Counted from the first letter of the stretch, positions 17,250-25,302 are shown. The stretch: DNA of 64,000 nucleotides from Pullilachnospira sp963929535 (GCA_963929535.1 CAWVIZ010000011.1:248001-312000); one strand, 5' to 3'. The notes: generated by a model not told the origin, from the sequence alone. Numbers and translations: made by a program.

Positions 17250-18068
17250 CTAAGCTACATATGGCAACAACATTGCCGGATAGTAGCATTCAGCCGGTGT
17301 CTGGTAGTCGAGTGCGGAATGACGGCGCTCAAAGTTGTAAGTATGGATATACTTCCCAATGGCACTCCTTGCTTCACGGATGTTGTTATATTGCGTCAGA
17401 TAAGCTTCTTCATACTTAAAGCTGCGGAACCAGCGCTCGATCATGATGTTATCTGCCCACCTGCTTTTCCCGTCCATGCTCTGACGGATGCCGTTTTCCT
17501 TTACGAAGTCAATGTACTGCTGACTTGTGAATTGACATCCCTGATCAGAATTCAGGATCTGCGGTTTTGCTACTTTGAAAGCCTTTTTCAGGGCGTTGAT
17601 CACCATCCTTGTATCGAGAGTATCATCTACTTCCCAGCCGACAATACAGCGGCTGTACCAGTCGATTACGGCTGTCAGATACAGGAACCCTCGCCGGATG
17701 GGAACATAGGTAATATCAATAGACCATGCCTGGTTTGGCCTGTCTATCACCGCATTACGCAGGAGATAGGGACATACCTTGGCCTGCTGCATCCGTTTCG
17801 AAAGATTCATTTTGGGATAAATGGGATAAATGTCCATCTCATTCATATAACGCCTTGCTTTGCGTCGACCAACCCGATATCCACGGGCTTTCAGCTGCGC
17901 AGACATTTGTCTGGCACCCCAGGTAGGATTATCTGTATGCAGATGGTCAATGATCTCCTTGCAGGCCAATTCTTCTTCAGAAACAGGCGTGCCTCTATAA
18001 TAAATGCTGGTACGATTAATACCAAGAAGCCGGGCACCAACAGAAGCGGGGAGTTCTTTAGTCGTCAA
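17250..18068 (-). CDS. IS3 OrfB transposase, copy D
   Basis: This is the complete 272-residue DDE transposase, same as copies A and C at protein level, with all three catalytic acidic residues present. It is read toward lower coordinates and overlaps orfA by eleven bases. Confidence 0.9.
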   Translation of the reverse strand: MTTKELPASVGARLLGINRTSIYYRGTPVSEEELACKEIIDHLHTDNPTWGARQMSAQLKARGYRVGRRKARRYMNEMDIYPIYPKMNLSKRMQQAKVCPYLLRNAVIDRPNQAWSIDITYVPIRRGFLYLTAVIDWYSRCIVGWEVDDTLDTRMVINALKKAFKVAKPQILNSDQGCQFTSQQYIDFVKENGIRQSMDGKSRWADNIMIERWFRSFKYEEAYLTQYNNIREARSAIGKYIHTYNFERRHSALDYQTPAECYYPAMLLPYVA

Positions 18069-18405
18069 AAGGTTTTGGACTAAATTTACTCTCGTAGTCA
18101 GGTCCGCAAATTTCTTCAGATTTTTTTTTGAGCCAGTCCACCTGCATGGTTAACTGACCGACTTTCTTAGCATACGCCGCTTTCTCTTTCCGTTCTTCGG
18201 CAAGTTTTTCTTTGAGGTTTTCCTCACGCTTGTCATCGAACACAAGGGAAGCATTGTTAAGGAACTCTTTTTTCCAGTTCCGCAACAGGTTTGGCTGGAT
18301 GTTATTTTCCGCGGCAAGGGTATTGAGATCTTTCTCACCCTTTAACAGTTCAATCACAAGGTCTGATTTAAATTTGGCGCTAAAACTTCTTCTTTGTCTG
18401 GACAT
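18058..18405 (-). CDS. IS3 OrfA, copy D
   Basis: This 115-residue helix-turn-helix protein is identical to the other OrfA copies. The A run appears as nine T on the plus strand at about 18121-18129. Confidence 0.9.
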   Translation of the reverse strand: MSRQRRSFSAKFKSDLVIELLKGEKDLNTLAAENNIQPNLLRNWKKEFLNNASLVFDDKREENLKEKLAEERKEKAAYAKKVGQLTMQVDWLKKKSEEICGPDYESKFSPKPFDD

Positions 18406-18616
18406 AGTAATGAATCCTCTCTTTCGTATTGATTTTAGTATATCAGATTCATTAAAAATTGTCCGAAAAAGTGTCTTAATTTATGAGACCATTATAATCA
18501 ACCGGGTATGCGAAAAATCACTTATGTATGCGTTCCAACAGCAAAAGCGGCTCGTCGATGATTATATGGTCAAGTATGTAGTGGAACACGAAATGCTTGG
18601 GACCGTAACCGGATAG

Positions 18617-18742
18617 AGAAGGTGCCGTCCGGAATCCGGACGGCCCATACATCAACCATCACGGTGACAGTAAACTTAGCAGTTTAAAGACAACTCATGA
18701 GAGCAGTCTGGTGACAGCTCATGAAATCAGCAACAGTATCTT
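18617..18742. repeat. Terminal repeats of the ATPase-bearing element
   Basis: After the ATPase stop there is a perfect dyad, GCCGTCCGGA and TCCGGACGGC at 18624-18644. Then come two related motifs, GACAACTCATGA and GACAGCTCATGA, spaced about 30 bases apart. Repeated motifs after a transposition ATPase suggest transposase-binding sites at an element end. The sequence then joins the truncated transposase fragment at about 18743. Confidence 0.45.
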
Positions 18743-19278
18743 TCCCCGCAATGATGGCAGATCATAGCAAAACATGCGACCTTATAGGAAGCATCGGTAT
18801 TTGTATCTACCTGGACAAAGCCCCAGTCCATCTGATAGGATTCCCCAGGGGAAGTTTGATATCTGCGTCCCCGGTTTCCCTGAGGGGCAACGAGCTGACG
18901 CTTGGGCGGGACAAGATCCCGGTGATCAGCGATATAAGTTTTTACGGTTGTTAACCCACCGGTATATCCAGCTTCCTGCAGCCGCTCAAAGCATACAGAA
19001 GAATTCGTGACGCCTTTTCGGAGCAGTCCGTCAATAATGCCGCTATATCCGGTCAGAACCGTAGCTGTTGCTTTTTGTCCTGTCCTCCCATGTGGCGTAA
19101 CAATAAAGTTATTTTCTTTTAAGTGCCTTAGCCTGGATCTGCTGAGCCCGGTTCGGCGTTCCAGTTCTGCAAGATTAATTTTGGCAAGGTTGAAATTTTC
19201 GCCTTGTTCCTGCTTTATTTCGTTGATTGCTTGTGTTATGATTTTTTGTAAGTCATTACATGTAGCATCTTCGTGCAT
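18727..19278 (-). pseudogene. IS21-like DDE transposase, C-terminally truncated
   Basis: This is the N-terminal 180 or so residues of a transposase of the kind paired with ExeA-like ATPases in Clostridia. A helix-turn-helix (LAELERRTGLSRSRLRHLKE) is followed by LVPPKRQLVAPQGNRGRR and the start of the catalytic core, first Asp in YQMDWGFVQVD. It breaks after CHHCGERY at about 18743, before the second Asp and the Glu, so it cannot be active. The start at 19278 follows AAAGGAGG. It faces the ATPase gene although such genes normally run in the same direction, so the pair has been rearranged. Confidence 0.75.
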
Positions 19279-19334
19279 AAATCCTCCTTTTCTGATGCAT
19301 TGGCTTATCATCAGTATAAGAGGATGAAGACCTG

Positions 19335-19412
19335 TATGTAATGGCTTTTTTAATTTGACTAGGATTGGCTATTTTAGCCTGACACTAGATGGTTATTTTA
19401 ACCCGACGCTAA
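19335..19412. repeat. Tandem end motifs upstream of the truncated transposase
   Basis: The motif TATTTTAGCCTGACACTA is followed by TATTTTAACCCGACGCTA, two diverged direct repeats about 22 bases apart. They lie where the left terminus of the transposase's own element should be and probably bind it. The second repeat abuts the IS21 remnant. Confidence 0.45.
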
Positions 19413-19645
19413 TACCGCAGCTTTCGGCGATCTCGCGACCGCTGAGATGGTTCACAAAGTGAAGTCTCAATACTCTTTTGTAGTCCATAATTGAACCTCC
19501 AGTTATGATATTTCCCCTTGAACAGGAGATGCTTATATTATAACTGGAAATTTTGGCCGCTTAATGTGTCCTTGGCTGACCGCCATTTAAGTCACAGGCT
19601 GGCCGCCAAATATGGCACAGGTGGCCGTTTAGGCTGACAATCTGC
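19411..19645 (-). mobile_element. Remnant of a diverged IS21 left end with istA N-terminus
   Basis: Read on the minus strand, this starts TGCAGATTGTCAGCC and carries CGGCCA/CGGTCA motifs at the same spacing as the CGGACA motifs of the intact element at 8114. An ATG at 19488 then starts MDYKRVLRLHFVNHLSGREI and breaks after ESCG. It is a relative of the intact IS21-like element, clearly different in sequence, cut off after about 26 codons. Confidence 0.75.
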
Positions 19646-19761
19646 AAAAGAGAAACGCGGCAGAAAAAGAAGGGTATCAGAAACAGCAAATGAATCTTAA
19701 ATTTTATCCTGCAGTTCTTCAGGTGGATGATCCCACAGAGGTGAGATCAGGCAGACAGCCA
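19646..19761. other. Short unassigned stretch
   Basis: No gene or clear element is seen between the IS21 remnant terminus and the Spo0A-like gene. This is the right margin of the mobile-element region. Confidence 0.4.
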
Positions 19762-20139
19762 TCAGATTCTGTTTTCAGGAACCGCGTATTGGTAGAGCAG
19801 ACTCAGCAATTCCCCTACCGTAGGGATCGTTTTTAAAGAAAACGGTACCATTTCCTGCAGAGGAGGAACGGCGCCGCCTGCCCAGCAGTGGAGGATTACG
19901 GTTCGGATTCCCCGCTCGATACAGTGAGTCTTTACGCCGTATCTCCGGGCAGCGGGAGCGAAGACAGATTTCTGCAGGCAGAAGAAGCGGTCTTCATTTT
20001 CCATCACCAGCGCCAGGCAGGAGGCCAGGTAACGGATTCCTGCGTAAGTCATCGGGGCGTTCAGGGACTGCTGAACGATGCGCAGGGCTCTGGTTTCATC
20101 AATAATTTCAGTTTTATCTTTTGTATTTTTCATTTCCAT
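19762..20139 (-). CDS. Spo0A C-terminal domain-like protein (no receiver domain)
   Basis: This 125-residue protein matches the DNA-binding effector half of Spo0A. GIRYLASCLALVMENED corresponds to the family's GxxYL helix, and APAARRYGVKTHCIERGIRT to the family's recognition region around VERxIRxxI. It ends with PTVGELLSLLYQYA. Ahead of that is only a short charged N-terminus, so there is no phosphoacceptor domain. The ATG at 20139 follows AAGGAG; upstream in-frame starts have no site. Such stand-alone proteins are common in Lachnospiraceae; their role is unknown, and competition for or binding to Spo0A boxes is a guess. It is transcribed toward the mobile region, divergently from the polysaccharide operon. 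Confidence 0.65.
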   Translation of the reverse strand: MEMKNTKDKTEIIDETRALRIVQQSLNAPMTYAGIRYLASCLALVMENEDRFFCLQKSVFAPAARRYGVKTHCIERGIRTVILHCWAGGAVPPLQEMVPFSLKTIPTVGELLSLLYQYAVPENRI

Positions 20140-20658
20140 AGGTGAACTCCTTCCTAAATCAGTAAGTTTTAGTCCTGTCTGACACCCTTCACTTATACAC
20201 ACGGAATTTGGAGCAAAATATGTCGCGGAAATTTAAAAAATTTTAAATTTTTTGCCGGGCGCCGGGAAACAGGAACATGAGTCCCCAAAGAACCTTGCAA
20301 AGAACCCTGATCTGCCGGCCGGCAGGCTTTTGGCAGGGAGGATATGGGATCCGGAATTTGCCTAAAAAGTTTAGGAGCTCAGATGTCATCCCCGGGAAAT
20401 CCCGGAAGCCGGCCATTTTCCCGGGAAAAAGACAGGATGCGGGCGGAGAAAACCGGCGGGGACGGGGGGAGGATTCCTGTCAATTTTTTGTTTTAGGTAT
20501 TGTGGAATTAAGAAAAATGTAATATAATAGCAAGTGCGAAATTAAAGCTGGCTCTTACGGAATCACCGGAGGGAAGATATACGGGACAACTCATTTTCCG
20601 GTATATCGGACAGGGGGTGGTGGAATGGTGCTGGCTGTTTTTCTGATAGGAGGAAAGA
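20140..20658. promoter_or_regulatory. Divergent intergenic region with polysaccharide operon promoter
   Basis: A promoter is visible as TTGTGG (20500-20505), 17 bases, then TATAAT (20523-20528), giving a leader of about 120 bases before the CpsB-type gene. The remainder (20200-20490) is GC-rich with no supported gene. AGGAGG lies just before the 20659 ATG. Confidence 0.6.
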
Positions 20659-21381
20659 ATGTCAGGATATTATGAAGTCCATTGCCACATCCTGCCGGGG
20701 GTAGACGATGGGGCCCGCGATATGGACGAAACGATCCGGATGCTGAAGGCATACTATGCGGATGGCGTTCGGACGATCTATGCCACATCTCATTACCGTA
20801 AAAGAATGTTTGAACCGTCTATGGATAAGATCATATCCCAATACAATCAGGTGAAAAAAAAGGCCCGGGAGATCGGAGAAGGGATCACGGTGTACCTGGG
20901 ATGCGAATTTCATGCCAATATGGATATGGTGGAGACTCTGGATGCGGGAGAGCGGCCTGTGATGGGAAACAGCAGGTGCGTGCTGACGGAATTTTCCAGC
21001 GCGTCGGAGCTGAGCTTTATCCGGGAAAGATGCTATGCGCTGCTGAGCCACGGATACCAACCGATCATTGCCCATGCGGAGAGGTATCCTGTATTGACAA
21101 AGAATCCGCAGATCATTGGAGATCTGGTGGATATGGGAGCTTATATCCAGGTGAACGCAGAGAGCATCTTGGGAGATGAGGGATTTTCCATCAAGCGCTT
21201 CTGCAGGAAGCTGATGAAGCTGGATCTTATCCATTTTATAGGAAGCGATGCTCATGACAGCAAAGAGAGAAGACCTCAGATCGGCCGGTGCGCTGAGTAT
21301 CTGGAGAAAAAGATGGGCCGGGAGTATGTGGAAAAGATCCTGATAAGAAATCCCCAGAATCTGATTGAGGAAAAAAGATAG
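20659..21381 (+). CDS. cpsB: CpsB/YwqE-type protein-tyrosine phosphatase
   Basis: This is a PHP-fold metallophosphatase (240 residues) that removes phosphate from the tyrosine-rich tail of the CpsD-type kinase, tuning capsule or exopolysaccharide export. Metal-binding motifs run in order: VHCHILPGVDDGA, LGCEFH, IAHAERY and FIGSDAHD. It is the first gene of the operon, with AGGAGG before the ATG and the cpsC-like gene ten bases after its stop. Cytoplasmic, no membrane segments. The symbol is by analogy with streptococcal cps loci. Confidence 0.88.
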   Translation: MSGYYEVHCHILPGVDDGARDMDETIRMLKAYYADGVRTIYATSHYRKRMFEPSMDKIISQYNQVKKKAREIGEGITVYLGCEFHANMDMVETLDAGERPVMGNSRCVLTEFSSASELSFIRERCYALLSHGYQPIIAHAERYPVLTKNPQIIGDLVDMGAYIQVNAESILGDEGFSIKRFCRKLMKLDLIHFIGSDAHDSKERRPQIGRCAEYLEKKMGREYVEKILIRNPQNLIEEKR

Positions 21382-21390
21382 GAGATCAAG

Positions 21391-22128
21391 ATGGAGCAGA
21401 ACCAGGAGAGAAACGAAGAAATCGAAATTGACTTAAGAGAAATATTTATCGTTCTGTGGCAGAAAGCGCTGGTGATACTTCTGTCGGGGCTGACGCTGGC
21501 GCTGGTGGTGATGCTTGCGACCAAGCTGTTTGTTACCCCGCAGTATGAGTCCACTACCAGGATGTATGTGCTGGCCAAGCAGAACAGCGATACACTGACC
21601 AGCAGCGACCTGCAGATGAGTACCAATCTGACCAACGATTATGCGGAGCTGATCACCAGCCGCGCGGTGACAGAATCGGTGATCGCCGAGCTGGGACTGG
21701 ATATGAAGCACGAGGAGCTGGTGAGAAAGATGGAGGTTACGGTACCGACAGATACCCGTATCCTGGCCATCAGCGTTACGGATGAGGATCCTTACATGGC
21801 CAGGGATCTGGCGGATACCATCCGGGAAGTGGCGGCAGACCATATCCAGCAGGTTATGGATGTGGAAGCGGTGAATGTGGCGGATTATGCCAATATTCCG
21901 GACACTCAGAGCAGCCCCAGTGTGATCAAGTACGGATTGATTGCCGGTATTCTGGGATGTGTTCTGGCTGTTGCCGTGGTTCTGATCCAGCATCTGAGCA
22001 ATGATACGATCAAGACCTCTGAGGACGTGGAGCGCTATCTGCATTTGAGTACGCTGGGAACGATCCCGCTGGCAGAGAACGAGAGCAAGAGTAAGAAGAG
22101 AAGAATCAAAGACTATAAAAAAGTATAA
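21391..22128 (+). CDS. cpsC: Wzz/CpsC-type chain-length regulator
   Basis: This is a membrane adaptor (245 residues) that activates the CpsD kinase and sets polysaccharide chain length. TM1 is at about residues 30-50 (ALVILLSGLTLALVVML) and TM2 at about 190-212 (GLIAGILGCVLAVAVVLI). The extracytoplasmic loop between them has the Wzz-like pattern, and the C-terminus is basic (KSKKRRIKDYKK). In Firmicutes the kinase is a separate protein and this subunit supplies the membrane anchor, as in the adjacent gene here. Confidence 0.85.
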   Translation: MEQNQERNEEIEIDLREIFIVLWQKALVILLSGLTLALVVMLATKLFVTPQYESTTRMYVLAKQNSDTLTSSDLQMSTNLTNDYAELITSRAVTESVIAELGLDMKHEELVRKMEVTVPTDTRILAISVTDEDPYMARDLADTIREVAADHIQQVMDVEAVNVADYANIPDTQSSPSVIKYGLIAGILGCVLAVAVVLIQHLSNDTIKTSEDVERYLHLSTLGTIPLAENESKSKKRRIKDYKKV

Positions 22129-22142
22129 TAGGAGAGCGGATC

Positions 22143-22847
22143 GTGATTAAAGTAGATATTAAAACACAGAAGCTGGACTACAGCGGAGCCGAGGCATACA
22201 AGTCTCTGCGTACAAATCTCCAGTTCTGCGGAGAGGACAAAAAGGTAATTGCTATTACAAGCTGTACACCCAACGAGGGGAAAAGCAGTGTGACACTGAA
22301 CCTGGCGCTGTCACTGGCAGAGGCAGGGAAGAAAGTGATCCTGATCGATGCGGATTTGAGGAAATCCGTTCTTGTGGGAAGAACCAAGGTGAGGGGCGAA
22401 GTAAAGGGGCTGACCCATTATCTGTCCAAGCAGGCGCCCATGATCGATGTGATCTGCTCCACTGACGTGAAAAATCTTCATATTGTATATGCGGGACCTG
22501 TTCCGCCAAACCCGGCAGAGCTTCTGGGAGGAAAGTATTTCCGGGAGATGCTGGTTTCTCTGAGAAAAGTATACGACTATATCCTGATCGACACACCGCC
22601 TCTGGGCAGCGTGATCGACAGCGCCATCATCGCGGAGGAAAGCGACGGGGCCATCATGGTGATCGAAACCGGTGTGATCAGCTATCGGTTTGCCCAGGAT
22701 GTAAAGGGACAGCTGGAAAAGAGCAACTGCCCTATTCTCGGAGTAGTACTCAACAAAGTGGATATGTCCAAACAGGGCTACTACGGCAAATATTATGGAA
22801 AGTATTACGGGAAGTACGGTAAATACGGAAGAGAAGCAGGAGAGTAG
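22143..22847 (+). CDS. cpsD: CpsD-type BY-kinase (bacterial tyrosine kinase)
   Basis: This 234-residue ATPase autophosphorylates on C-terminal tyrosines. Walker A is TPNEGKSS, Walker A' is VILIDADLRK and Walker B is YILIDTPPLG. The tail is a tyrosine cluster, GYYGKYYGKYYGKYGKYG, with nine Tyr in an almost regular YGKY repeat. It starts at GTG 22143 after GGAGAG, 14 bases after cpsC. It works with CpsC as membrane anchor and CpsB as phosphatase, all adjacent. Confidence 0.88.
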   Translation: MIKVDIKTQKLDYSGAEAYKSLRTNLQFCGEDKKVIAITSCTPNEGKSSVTLNLALSLAEAGKKVILIDADLRKSVLVGRTKVRGEVKGLTHYLSKQAPMIDVICSTDVKNLHIVYAGPVPPNPAELLGGKYFREMLVSLRKVYDYILIDTPPLGSVIDSAIIAEESDGAIMVIETGVISYRFAQDVKGQLEKSNCPILGVVLNKVDMSKQGYYGKYYGKYYGKYGKYGREAGE

Positions 22848-22852
22848 GAATT

Positions 22853-23581
22853 ATGAAAAAGGGTATTACAGCTATCTTGATTCTTGTGTGTCTGCTTCTG
22901 GGGGCGGCAACGGTGGTGCTCAGGCTGACGGATGATTCCACACCCCCGGAGATTCATTTTCAGGAGAATCAGGTAACGTATACGGAGGGCGGAGCCTATG
23001 ACGCTCTTCTTGAGGGGGTTACCGCTACGGACAACAGAGACGGGGATGTGACAGACACCCTGGTGGTGGAGAGAGTATATCCGGATGAGACCAGCGGCCA
23101 GGCTACAGTGGTCTATGCTGCCAGGGATGAGCATAACAACATTGCCAAGGCCAGCAGGATCGTAAACTACAGCGCGGACGGAAGCGGTGCGGCAGCGGCG
23201 GATGAGGAAAGCACAGAGGAAGACGCGGGGACAGATGATACGGCGGCCTCCGCAGGCGAGACAACTGCTTCTTCGGAAGAGACTGCGCCCACACCTTCTG
23301 CGACTCCGGAGGCAGATCAGGAGTCTGCGGATGGAAGTCCCCGGATCACTCTGACGGAGGAGAGCATCACCATTAATCAGGGAGAGTCCGTGGACAGGCT
23401 TTCCTATGTGGCGGATATCCAGGATGATACGGACGATACGGATGAGCTCTGGCGAAATATTCAGATTGCCGGTGATGAGCTGGACAGGAATACGCCGGGG
23501 ACCTATGAGCTGATTTACTATGTGGTGGATTCTGATGGAAATCAATCCAATGAAGCAGTATTGACCATTACGGTTCAGTAA
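22853..23581 (+). CDS. Membrane-anchored protein with two Ig-like (DUF5011-type) domains
   Basis: This is a 242-residue protein: an N-terminal membrane anchor at about residues 4-24 (ITAILILVCLLLGAATVVL), a first bacterial Ig-like domain at about 30-108 (TDDSTPPEIHF through ATDNRDGDVTDT to IVNYSADG), a linker rich in Ala, Glu, Thr and Ser at about 109-160, and a second related domain at about 165-240 ending VVDSDGNQSNEAVLTITV. The pattern is that of surface stalk proteins. It lies inside the polysaccharide operon, six bases after cpsD, so a role in anchoring or guiding the export machinery outside the membrane is possible but inferred. No lipobox or LPXTG is seen. Confidence 0.7.
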   Translation: MKKGITAILILVCLLLGAATVVLRLTDDSTPPEIHFQENQVTYTEGGAYDALLEGVTATDNRDGDVTDTLVVERVYPDETSGQATVVYAARDEHNNIAKASRIVNYSADGSGAAAADEESTEEDAGTDDTAASAGETTASSEETAPTPSATPEADQESADGSPRITLTEESITINQGESVDRLSYVADIQDDTDDTDELWRNIQIAGDELDRNTPGTYELIYYVVDSDGNQSNEAVLTITVQ

Positions 23582-23655
23582 GTTACAGATCCTGCTTCAG
23601 CCGGCAGAGGTTTCATTGATGCGGGGAAAAGATTTGGAAGAAATGTGGTGAGATT

Positions 23656-25071
23656 ATGTATCAGAAGCAGACTGGTAGTATCGTAAAGCATTTGGATTTT
23701 TTGTTGCTGGATTGTGTTGTGCTGGAATGTGCTTACATACTTGCCTATATATGTCGCTATGGGGTTGTAAATCCTTATTCTCATAGTGTATACCGGATTA
23801 TGGCCGCGCTCCTGATGATCATCCAGTTTCTGGTGGTCATATTTCAGGGGTATTACCAGAATATTTTGAGGAGGGGATATCTGGTAGAACTGCGGTGTGT
23901 CTTTGAACAGAATATATTGATCATGTTTGTGGCCGTGGCGTTCATGTTCGTCACCAGGCTGACCGATCAGTTTTCCAGACAGATCTTCATTACCATGTGG
24001 ATCTTCAGCTTTCTGTTAATGTACGCTGAACGGCTGGTCTGGAAAAATGTAGTGCGCAAGCGGCTGCGGAACAGCACTGAGCGATCTCACATGCTGGTGA
24101 TCGGGGGAACCAGGGAGGAACTGGAGTACTGTATCAAGGCGCTCCAGGAGGAAAAATATCAGGCCTTTTACATTGTGGGGGCCGCTCTTTACCGGGAAAA
24201 TGCCAGAGGTTCTCAGGTGGCCGGTATTCCGGTGGTGGCAGACTGGGATGAAATTTTTGAGTATGCCAAACGGGAAATCGTGGACGAGGTATTTCTGGAT
24301 CTGGAGACAGATGAGCATACATTGAAATCCATCATTGATAATTTCCTGGAAATGGGAATTACCGTACATATTAACATGGACTGGACACAGACGTTTCTCC
24401 CCAATAAGGTGGTGGAGAATATCGGGACCTGCTCGGTGCTTACCACCAGCATCAAGACGGCCACCGGTTCTCAGATCTTTATGAAGCGTATGATGGATAT
24501 CGGAGGCAGCCTGGTGGGGCTGGTATTCACCGGAATCCTGTTTATCTTCCTGGCGCCTGTTATCTATATCCAGTCTCCGGGACCTGTATTTTTTTCCCAG
24601 ACAAGAGTGGGAAGAAATGGAAGAAAATTCAAGATTTATAAGTTCCGTTCCATGTACATGGATGCGGAGGAGCGGAAAAAGGAGCTGATGGACCAGAACA
24701 AAATGAATGGTCTGATGTTCAAAATGGACAATGATCCCAGAATCATTCCTATTGGAAAGGTGATCAGAAAACTGTCTCTGGACGAATTCCCTCAGTTCTG
24801 GAATGTACTGAAGGGAGATATGAGTCTGGTGGGAACCCGGCCGCCTACGGTGGATGAATTTGAGCAGTACGAGGCCCACCACAAGGTGCGTCTGGCGATC
24901 AAGCCGGGACTGACCGGTATGTGGCAGGTCAGCGGGAGAAGCGATATCACAGACTTCGAGGAAGTGGTGGCGCTGGACAATCAGTATATTGCCCAGTGGA
25001 ACCTGAGGCTGGATATCAAGATCCTCTGGAAGACGGTACTGGTAGTGCTGGGAAACAAAGGTGCTGTATAG
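23656..25071 (+). CDS. Polyprenyl-phosphate hexose-1-phosphate transferase (priming glycosyltransferase)
   Basis: This enzyme starts repeat-unit assembly by moving a sugar-1-phosphate onto undecaprenyl phosphate at the membrane. At 471 residues it has the full WbaP/EpsE-like layout: four or so N-terminal TM helices within the first 125 residues, a Rossmann-like middle domain (LVIGGTREELEYCIKALQ), and a C-terminal sugar transferase domain from about 275. That domain has KRMMDIGGSL, a membrane hairpin, YKFRSMYMDAE and LKGDMSLVGTRPP. The sugar is not predictable. It is the last gene of the operon before a hairpin at 25107. No other glycosyltransferases, flippase or polymerase lie in the window. 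Confidence 0.85.
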   Translation: MYQKQTGSIVKHLDFLLLDCVVLECAYILAYICRYGVVNPYSHSVYRIMAALLMIIQFLVVIFQGYYQNILRRGYLVELRCVFEQNILIMFVAVAFMFVTRLTDQFSRQIFITMWIFSFLLMYAERLVWKNVVRKRLRNSTERSHMLVIGGTREELEYCIKALQEEKYQAFYIVGAALYRENARGSQVAGIPVVADWDEIFEYAKREIVDEVFLDLETDEHTLKSIIDNFLEMGITVHINMDWTQTFLPNKVVENIGTCSVLTTSIKTATGSQIFMKRMMDIGGSLVGLVFTGILFIFLAPVIYIQSPGPVFFSQTRVGRNGRKFKIYKFRSMYMDAEERKKELMDQNKMNGLMFKMDNDPRIIPIGKVIRKLSLDEFPQFWNVLKGDMSLVGTRPPTVDEFEQYEAHHKVRLAIKPGLTGMWQVSGRSDITDFEEVVALDNQYIAQWNLRLDIKILWKTVLVVLGNKGAV

Positions 25072-25106
25072 GCCGCAGGCTGAAGACGGCAATTGAAATT
25101 GGGAAT

Positions 25107-25138
25107 CTTATCACCTGGGAGAGATTCCGGGTGATAAG
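25107..25138 (+). terminator. Hairpin after the polysaccharide operon
   Basis: CTTATCACC (25107-25115) pairs with GGTGATAAG (25130-25138), with further weak pairing inside. There is no clear T run after it, so terminator function is plausible but not certain. Confidence 0.5.
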
Positions 25139-25244
25139 GGTTATATATGATAAGTTATAAAGTAAATAAAATGCATATCTTCCGGGCTTTGGGTCTCATA
25201 TCAAAAAGCACGTATATTCAGCGATCACGAAATCTCCTTCTGCC

Positions 25245-25302
25245 TTGACATCCCATTATATCAGTCTTATAATTTACCCAATCGGGGGAAAATTTTCCCC
25301 CG
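25245..25302 (+). promoter_or_regulatory. Consensus promoter and 20-bp palindrome upstream of the LCP gene
   Basis: TTGACA (25245-25250), 17-base spacer, TATAAT (25268-25273): a perfect sigma-A type promoter. About ten bases after it is the exact palindrome CGGGGGAAAATTTTCCCCCG (25283-25302), at or just past the start of transcription, a good place for a repressor to block the promoter. Confidence 0.75.

Larger units (their letters stand above)
17136..18496 (-). mobile_element. IS3-family element, copy D
   Basis: This is an intact 1361-bp minus-strand copy with target duplication ATC at 17133-17135 and 18497-18499, inserted in the ExeA-like ATPase gene. Confidence 0.92.
16434..18616 (+). pseudogene. 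ExeA-like transposition ATPase, split by IS3 copy D
   Basis: This is an AAA ATPase of the ExeA/TniB type that accompanies certain DDE transposases. Walker A is TADPGCGKST and Walker B is VVCVLDEAHLLE; LVGQTELWDN and IRQRIDMYCTLP follow. Part one (16434-17135) joins part two (18500-18616) to give a 272-residue protein ending LGTVTG when IS3 copy D and the ATC duplication are removed. AGGAGGCGG at 16419 precedes the ATG. The gene begins 22 bases after the duplicated IS66 end, so its own element's left end is missing. The likely partner transposase survives only as a fragment on the other strand at 18727-19278. Confidence 0.82.
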
